A stretch of 35,793 nucleotides of DNA. Source: Paratrimastix pyriformis. Its lineage: Eukaryota; Preaxostyla; Paratrimastigidae. The notes under the pieces are model-generated. The model saw only the letters and a list, made by a program, of their open reading frames with translations. It made no database searches and was not told the DNA's origin. The position numbers were made by a program, and so were the translations under genes. The stretch spans positions 1-35,793 of the forward strand of contig JAPMOS010000277.1 of assembly GCA_027972325.1 (NCBI GenBank), given 5' to 3'. Positions 30,083-35,793 of the stretch are shown here, in pieces; the stretch's first letter is position 1; each line of letters starts with the position of its first letter.

Positions 30083-30672
30083 CCTTTCCGCAACCCCGTC
30101 CTCCACTTGCGCCTCGCTCGATCGAGTCCCAATGAGCTCGCTCCGAGGGCTTCCTCCTGTGCCACCTTTCCCCCATCCCCGGTGTCCCTGAACGAATCCA
30201 CCACATGGTCTGACTCCGCCTTGAAGACTGACGCAGTTTGTCCCGATCCTGATGCGCCCGTTCAAGCGCTCACCCCTCACCCATCCATCCACCCACCCAC
30301 CCACCCGTCACCCCACCCCGCCCCCCTTCTCCCATTTGCCTCCCTCCCCTTGCGTGGCCACACCATCACCCATCCCCCACTCATCCCACCTCCCTCTGCG
30401 ACCGTCGCCCATGTCGCCCCACTTCGCTCGGCCCGTCCCACGGCACGTTCATTGACGGATCCTTTCTCTTTATTTTCTACCGAATAATGTTTTCTTTTTG
30501 CTGGAATAGAGTGTGATGGAATCAGTCTCCGAATGCGCTTGCCTCGGATGTTGAGCTGGAGCGTTGGCTGAATGCGTGGATTTTTTTGGTGCCATCCCAT
30601 AATTTGTTGAAGGGTCACCGCTCGGTGCCTATATCTAGGCCTTTGCACACGTGCCGTTCAGAAACGCGCAAC
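30083..30672. other. Spacer between minisatellites, nothing recognised
   Basis: Contains a short (ccca)n run (30284-30310) and t-rich DNA around 30465-30605. No motif-bearing ORF. Confidence 0.5.
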
Positions 30673-30947
30673 GACCTCGTGGTGACCTCGTGGTGACCTC
30701 GTGGTGACCTCGTGGCGACCTCGTGGCGACCTCGTGGCGACCTCGTGGCGACCTCGTGGCGACCTCGTGGCGACCTCGTGGCGACCTCGTGGCGACCTCG
30801 TGGCGACCTCGTGGCGACCTCGTGGCGACCTCGTGGCGACCTCGTGGCGACCTCGTGGCGACCTCGTGGCGACCTCGTGGCGACCTCGTGGCGACCTCGT
30901 GGCGACCTCGTGGCGACCTCGTGGCGACCTCGTGGCGACCTCGTGGC
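30673..30947 (+). repeat. 11-bp tandem array, 25 copies
   Basis: Exactly 25 units of gacctcgtggc; the first four end in t instead of c. Because 11 is not a multiple of three, every + frame reads the same 11-residue cycle (GDLVATSWRPR) in a different register, so the three overlapping ORFs here are one artefact. Confidence 0.96.
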
Positions 30948-31255
30948 CCTCGTGCCTTCCTCCAGACCTCCGGACGACCTCGGGACGACCTTGGGACGAC
31001 CTAGTCCGGCCTTGGCAGACCTTGTCACCTCGTCAGGCCTCGCGACAGCCTCGGCCACGACTTCGGGACGACCTCGGGACGACCTCGGGACGACCTTGAC
31101 GACTCGGGACGAGCTCCCAGGACCTCGTCCGCCTTGGGCTCGGCGTCCTACCTCGTGACGACCCCGGAAGACCTCGTGACGTCCTCGGACGACCTCGGAA
31201 GACCTCGGACGACCTCGGACGACCTCGTAACGACCTCGTGACGACCTCGTCCACG
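30948..31255 (+). repeat. Degenerate continuation of the 11-bp array
   Basis: Diverged gacctcgggac/gacctcggaa units continue for about 300 bp and run up to the edge of the Gypsy fossil. They probably derive from the same array with relaxed homogenisation. Confidence 0.8.
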
Positions 31256-31698
31256 AGCTCGTGGGAAAAAATGCCCCGCCGTGCGATTGTTCACCGCCCG
31301 GGTAAGTGCAACATTGCTGACTTCCTGAGCCGTGCCTTCCCCACCACCCCTCATTTGACCACCCTGCCCGCTGCCCCTGAACCAACACAACCAACCTTGC
31401 GATGCTGTGCCATCAGCACCCCCACCGTGCCCGTCCACCCAACACTCCCTGATGACTTTGTCGAAGCCAACACCTCCGCCCCTCCTTGACCAGCTGCCCT
31501 ACGACATCGACGACAATGGCATCATCCACCTCCACGACACCCCGCCCCCTGACCTCCTCTCACCGCTCTTCGCCCTTGCCCACAGCCACCCCCTTGCCGG
31601 CCACATGGGCGCAAGACGCACCACTGAGCGCCTTCAACAAGCCATCACCTGGCCCCACATCTCTGCCGACATCACCCGCCTGACCGCGTCCTGCCCCC
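31256..31698 (+). mobile_element. Ty3/Gypsy LTR-retrotransposon fossil, internal fragment
   Basis: A fragment of a Gypsy pol gene. It includes the end of the RNase H region (VHRPGKCNIADFLSRAF) and the zinc-binding H2C2 head of integrase (HPLAGHMGARRTTERL followed by WPHISADITRLTASC). It is broken: both ends are missing, with about one break inside. The left edge meets the 11-bp array and the right edge meets the poly(T) run that marks the tail of an inserted LINE. No LTR, protease, reverse transcriptase core or envelope gene is present. Age cannot be estimated from one fragment. Confidence 0.85.
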
Positions 31699-31772
31699 TT
31701 TTTTTTTTTTTTTTTAAAAAACCTATTGCCATGGAGGTAGAGTCCATGGCAACGGTACAGTGGCATATACAC

Positions 31773-31801
31773 CGCTCACAGAGTACTCAGTACTCTGAGC
31801 G
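31773..31801. other. Imperfect 13-bp hairpin near the LINE 3' end
   Basis: cgctca(ca)gagtact-c-agtactctgagcg folds with a 13-bp stem, a 2-nt bulge and a minimal loop. It lies ~60 bp inside the poly(A) end of the minus-strand LINE, where some LINEs keep a stem-loop recognised by their reverse transcriptase. Confidence 0.6.
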
Positions 31802-33143
31802 AAGTAACACGCTACTGTCCCCATTATTTCACAGTTTCAATCTCAACTGAATCTTCCTCCCTCTCACCCCCCTCATCATTCCCTCTCTTGCCCCCATCCA
31901 CTTTATCTTGCTTCCACCCACAATCCCCCCGTCCCCACACCCCCACCACCTTTCTTCCCATCATCACCACCCTCTCCCCCACATCCATCCCGCCTTTTCT
32001 CTCCCGTTGTATCTTCACCTTCATCATTATCATCATCCAGCACATCCCATTCCTTCCCTCCAACCATTATTCTCGCCACAACCCCCACTCCACTACCAAT
32101 CGTTCCCACTTCCCCATCATAATCTTCCCCACCTCGCCTAACCGATTCCGTCCACGCTTCCTCCTACTCAAACCATCACCACTTTCCAAACTTCGATCCA
32201 CTCCCTCCTTCCTTCCCTCAATAAGTTTCTCCAGAATTCTTTTCATCCCAATCCTGATCCCTAACTGATGCCACTCTTTCTCCGTTCTCCCATCCAAAAA
32301 TCCAACTGCCGCGGAATAGAGAGTCTGTAACGACCAACTCTCCTTATAGTTACAGCATTCCCTCAGTCTTCTTTGTATAATCCGCACAACATCTCCCATA
32401 AACAAGCCTTTTCCACCCCTCCCACTAGAACCTTCCCACCGAATTTTGACCCAATTTCATCTTGAGTAAATCCAGTCCGGAACCCTCCCAGACCGCCATC
32501 TGGTATTTCGGCTTTACCAGCCAATTATAGATCCTCTCCATCCCACCTTCCACCACCGGATATTTCATCCTCGCTTCCACATTGTCACACACAATTATAC
32601 TCACAACATGATTTACCGGCCTGACGTATTTCTTCCCCGTCCTCCAAAGTTCCCCGGCCAGCAAGAGAAGGTGTTCTCATCCATTTTAAAATTTCTGCAA
32701 TCACAAGCTTCCCGTCCCCCCGTCCCCCTAGGTCCTATACCAACCTTCTCATTCCAATTAACCACTCGGCCATCATGTTCCACCACCACTACACATCGGA
32801 ATGCTCTACTCTTCCTCCCTCCGACCAATTCCCTCCCATATCCTCCGACCAATCTCCGCATCAAGGGAGAAATCCACATTCAGACACGCCATCATATCAT
32901 AGTCCATTTCAAATTGAGCCAAACTATCAAATCGAGCACCAAAAAACATATCACTACGATTCTCTGTACAGAATTCACTAAAGGACATATCCACGCTCAC
33001 AGGGTGACTTAGGAGCATCATATTCAACGAAAAGACTTCCGCACATATCGACGAAAAGTCCCATGGTATCACACTCCCCCCCACCATTCCATCTTCTCCA
33101 TGCCGACCAACCAATCGGCAAACTTCATTTCTCAGTTCAACCA

Positions 33144-33881
33144 TTAACTCAGCCCAGCTACTCCAGAGTAATTTCCGTCGGCATCATATAATAGCCAGAT
33201 GCACTCCTGGGAAATTGTGCCTCCGTTCCCCAGCACTACCAAGCCATTCTTTCTCAGCCCACCCACCCCCTCGAGCACCTCTAGATATTCAGGACACATC
33301 ACCAGCATCTGAGACTGTCCTTCCACCCACCTCGCCAATTTCTCAATGACCGCTTCACTTTCAATCTCCCGGACCATCTCCCTCCAAATCCCACGCACCC
33401 TTAAGCACCCATAAACTGCATGTTCCAATGTGTCTTTCAGACCACAAGTACACATCAACTCCTCCCCACCGAAGAATTGCCTTTGTTTTTCCTTAGTCAT
33501 AATCCTTTGGAAATAAGCTGCGAAAAGCCACCCAGCCGAGCATTCTCTACAAAACCGAGAGCAGTTCATCTCGGCATTTCCTGACTTATCATTTATCATC
33601 AAAACAGCATTCCTCGTCTTCATTCCCAGCCCCTCTAGCTTTCTCCAATTCTGCCACCTCGCCAATCTTGTCTTATAGTCACCTTGTACTCTTTCGCCAC
33701 TTGGACCGATCAGCATAACACCCAATTCCATACTGCAGTCTTCAACTTTCTCAGATTTATTTGCCTCACCAGCTTCAGAGTCCGCCATATTATTCCCTCG
33801 AATATCCACTGCATCTCCAGTTTGATGACCCTTTATAAATACGCTTGCGCTTTCCCTCCAATGCCCTATCTCTCTTACCAT
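33144..33881 (-). pseudogene. LINE RNase H end and zinc knuckle
   Basis: A 245-codon frame. The RNase H C-terminal signature (GHQTGDAVDIRGNNMADSEA: His, Asn, Asp) is followed by an Arg/Lys/Trp-rich linker and FCRECSAGWLFAAYFQRIM. Then comes Cys-x-Cys-x8-His-x4-Cys at 33456-33409 with IWREMVREI after it. The RNase H-before-zinc order fits I/R1/Tad-like LINEs rather than R2-like ones. It stops at 33144, where coding signal moves to another frame. Confidence 0.72.
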
Positions 33882-33980
33882 AATGCACCGACCTCATCTT
33901 CGCCAACTGTCTCAACATCTCCTTCCTCTTACTCAAGTCCTCCTCCGCCAGCGCTCTCCTCCTCAATTTCTTCATTCTGA

Positions 33981-34489
33981 AAGGCTCATACAGTATGTGT
34001 GGTTTCTAGAGTAAGTAAAGGAGACCCCGTACATAAAACTTTCTATGATGGGAAGAGGTCATGGAGTGATGGTTATTAAGAAAAGTGCCATCATAAATGG
34101 GCTGACCTGCACCTGCCCATCATAAAATCATTTTATGAAAATCCTCGTCGGGATTTGTGACGTGAAATTTTCCATCCACTGGTAGGCGTAGGTGGGAAAA
34201 GGGAGAGTGAGACGTATGGGGATCATGAAATTGATTTCTAACATGAATTCAATTTTATTTCCTTCATTTTATGTCCTCCTTTATGTTATTCATCTTCTGA
34301 CTTCTTCTCTCTGTCTTGTAACGAATAGGATCCGAAGTTGGGGAGAAGACGCAGTCTTCACACTCAAACTTTGTTCTCGTCATATTCTGATCTCTCCTTT
34401 TTATTCTTTTTATTTCTTTCATCTTATGACGTAAAGTTCCAATTATTTAGAGAAACTATCCCATGTAAGTTAAATCTTCTGACTTATTT
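33981..34489. other. Compositional transition, nothing recognised
   Basis: GC content falls along this ~500 bp. A short palindrome ataaaa-tca-ttttat (~34121-34136) and repeated catcataaa words occur. The + frame at 34192-34434 is Phe/Leu-rich and lacks a motif. Confidence 0.45.
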
Positions 34490-34793
34490 CCGACCATGTA
34501 TTGTCCAGTGAAAGGGTTTCGATAGCCATGTGATGCCGATCTTTGGACCGTGAATCTTCATATCACCTATGACCTTGCGGATCGCGCCAGGTAATTCGGC
34601 GACACCATCAACAATTTCGGCCCTATTCCGTCACCGACCATCATCGTATCTTTTATTGGTCTTTTGTAATATTCACGTGGTTGTTTTTTTATTGCGTCAA
34701 CCTGTGGTTTAAGAAGCGAATATATCTATCTTCAGAATTTCTTCGGTTGAACCATCTGTTTTGACCAATTGAACGACCGAATTGCCATCGTCG

Positions 34794-34985
34794 TCAATAT
34801 ACGTCATAGGTTGACCATTTAAAACGACATCGGAAAATCGTAGTCTTTGAGGCTACCCCAGAAGGTTGAACTTTCCTGATACCCCGGGAAGGACCTTTCA
34901 CAATTCGAAACACTGTTTTATTATATTTCTGTCCGACACGGCCTAAAGACCGATTTTGTTTGGTATCTTTGTAAGTTCCAGACAT
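34794..34985 (-). CDS. Small basic hypothetical protein
   Basis: A 63-codon frame starting MSGTYKDTKQNRSLGRVGQK, then FRIVKGPSRGIRKVQPSG. Composition is basic and protein-like in an AT-rich background where long chance frames are unlikely. No family recognised. Confidence 0.4.
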   Translation of the reverse strand: MSGTYKDTKQNRSLGRVGQKYNKTVFRIVKGPSRGIRKVQPSGVASKTTIFRCRFKWSTYDVY

Positions 34986-35283
34986 AATGATTTTCTCTGC
35001 TTGAGCACCATTTTTAAAGTGAAAATAGGCATTAATATATAATTATAGAAGAAAATAATTATATATTCGTTTATTTATCGCATTGTTAAGAAAGATGGTA
35101 AGGAGTTCCGAAGCATGAGACCACGACCAAATCTTAATATTTTATGAATAGTAGAGCGACGTTTTGTAGTTCCAGTTTTATGGGTTTTTTCTTGTGAGTT
35201 TTTTACCAGGCATTCTATATACTATAATGAGAAATAAAATAAATAATAATTATTTATATTACTTCACAGATTGTTTCTCCATA

Positions 35284-35589
35284 TTATGAATGTGATATAA
35301 TTTGTCGATGAGACGATTGAAACTCCTCGATATTATGAGATGCCTCGTTTTCAAGACTATAATCAGACAGACTATTCTTGATAGTTTCTTCCCATTTATG
35401 TATTTCATTGTAAATCCCATCAATAATAATTGGAAGTAATTCATCAAAATAGGTGATTAAATGAGAATGAAGATCATGGTATTGCATATCATCTTTATTT
35501 AAACTCTGTAATGATTTATAATATTTAGAATAATCAGTTAAATATTTCACACATAAATCGTTAAACATTAATGAGTCACAATTATTCAT
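35284..35589 (-). CDS. Hypothetical protein, Tyr/Asn/Asp-rich
   Basis: A 101-codon frame starting MNNCDSLMFNDLCVKYLTDY, with likely helices (HLITYFDELLPIIIDGIYNE, EETIKNSLSDY). AT-driven codon use is quite unlike the GC-rich genes in the rest of the window. No family recognised. Confidence 0.45.
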   Translation of the reverse strand: MNNCDSLMFNDLCVKYLTDYSKYYKSLQSLNKDDMQYHDLHSHLITYFDELLPIIIDGIYNEIHKWEETIKNSLSDYSLENEASHNIEEFQSSHRQIISHS

Positions 35590-35793
35590 ACGATTTATAG
35601 CTATGATAAAATGTCGAAATGTTTGAGAACTTTAACATAACTTTCTATTTCTTCTATTTTGAACATATATATTTAGACTATATATTTTTCTTTAAAAATT
35701 AATTCTAAAGAAAGTATAATATTTAAGATTTTATTGATTTTGGTTTTATTATAATTATTAGAGTATTTGTTTTGAGATCTATGAATCCATCCA

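Larger units (their letters stand above)
31699..33980 (-). mobile_element. 5'-truncated LINE, RNase H-bearing, with poly(A) tail
   Basis: On the minus strand the segment ends in a run of 17 A (plus-strand T at 31699-31715), the expected poly(A) tail. Coding signal upstream includes the end of an RNase H domain (FIKGHQTG...RGNNMADSEA, ~33845-33785). About 110 residues later comes a zinc motif CTCG...TLEHAVYGC (33456-33409) followed by RGIWREM, the LINE C-terminal knuckle. Protein-like sequence continues in changing frames to ~32067, for example EHDGRVVNWNEKVG and VRIIQRRLRECCNYKESWSL, without a known domain. The endonuclease and reverse transcriptase are absent, so the copy is 5'-truncated near 33980. 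Composition is much less GC-rich than the LINE at 6.5 kb. The tail interrupts the Gypsy fossil, so this insertion is younger. Confidence 0.75.
34490..35793. other. AT-rich segment with compact minus-strand coding signals
   Basis: Strongly AT-rich and unlike anything to its left. Short protein-like stretches follow one another on the minus strand with small gaps: VAELPGAIRKVIGDMKIHG (~34590-34540), the ORF at 34794-34985, a basic stretch with KRRSTIHKILRFGRGLM (~35165-35110) and the ORF at 35284-35589. Compact spacing, small basic proteins and no visible introns would suit a virus, organelle or bacterium. I recognise no hallmark gene, so origin stays open. If it is an old virus copy it looks like a fragment with a few breaks. 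Confidence 0.5.

Noticed and set aside
28335-30487. 500-600-codon Arg/Pro/Ser and Gly/Arg/Thr/Asp ORFs
   Set aside because: Stop-free C-rich minisatellite read in several frames; no domain and no consistent frame.
33144-33881. R2-type LINE with restriction-like endonuclease
   Set aside because: An RNase H signature precedes the zinc motif, and no R/PD-(D/E)xK pattern is seen after it.
31256-35793. Complete LTR retrotransposon or provirus
   Set aside because: Only a short pol fragment is visible; no LTR pair, gag, protease or envelope signal was found on either strand.

Overview
The window looks like nuclear DNA of a GC-rich unicellular eukaryote. At least four genes have spliceosomal introns, and non-LTR retrotransposons, a Ty3/Gypsy fossil and very large simple-sequence arrays are present. 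The best-supported gene is pyruvate:ferredoxin oxidoreductase (PFOR), which suggests an anaerobic or microaerophilic protist, or one with a retained anaerobic pathway. I cannot name the lineage. Introns in several genes share an unusual donor, GTYNGY (mostly GTCCGT or GTCTGT). This argues that the genes between about 10.9 and 28.2 kb belong to one genome.

Layout, left to right. 1-1.37 kb: GC-rich DNA with no recognisable gene. 1.37-5.80 kb: 23 tandem copies of a ~191-bp GC-rich unit. 5.8-10.05 kb: an APE-type LINE on the + strand (endonuclease, reverse transcriptase, C-terminal zinc motif) directly downstream of that array, with several frame breaks. 10.94-15.74 kb: PFOR on the - strand, nine exons including a 14-nt microexon; two of its introns share an ~83-bp sequence. 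16.22-19.07 kb: a five-exon protein-kinase-like gene on the - strand whose first intron holds a ~0.85-kb GAT array. 19.4-20.3 kb: two short tandem duplications. 20.3-20.8 kb: an ORF with one predicted membrane segment. 21.28-22.22 kb: a ~0.94-kb segment flanked by inverted repeats. 23.36-24.31 kb: exons of an unknown gene on the + strand. 24.86-25.13 kb: a polypyrimidine tract. 25.44-26.75 kb: a second GAT array.

26.85-28.19 kb: two small - strand genes, one with a (Gly-Asp)n linker coded by a hexanucleotide repeat. 28.65-30.08 kb: C-rich minisatellites. 30.67-31.25 kb: an 11-bp tandem array. 31.26-31.70 kb: a Gypsy fossil cut off by a poly(T) run, which reads as the poly(A) tail of a second, 5'-truncated LINE on the - strand (31.70-~33.98 kb; RNase H and zinc motif). 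Beyond ~34 kb composition drops sharply to AT-rich DNA with compact short ORFs. This could be a different compartment, an insertion or a chimeric contig join.

Frame breaks in otherwise well-conserved coding regions (PFOR exon 8, both LINEs) could be real decay or uncorrected long-read indels. Nothing here is an operon. The shared theme is a repeat-rich genome in which introns, intergenic DNA and coding linkers have all taken up simple-sequence expansions.
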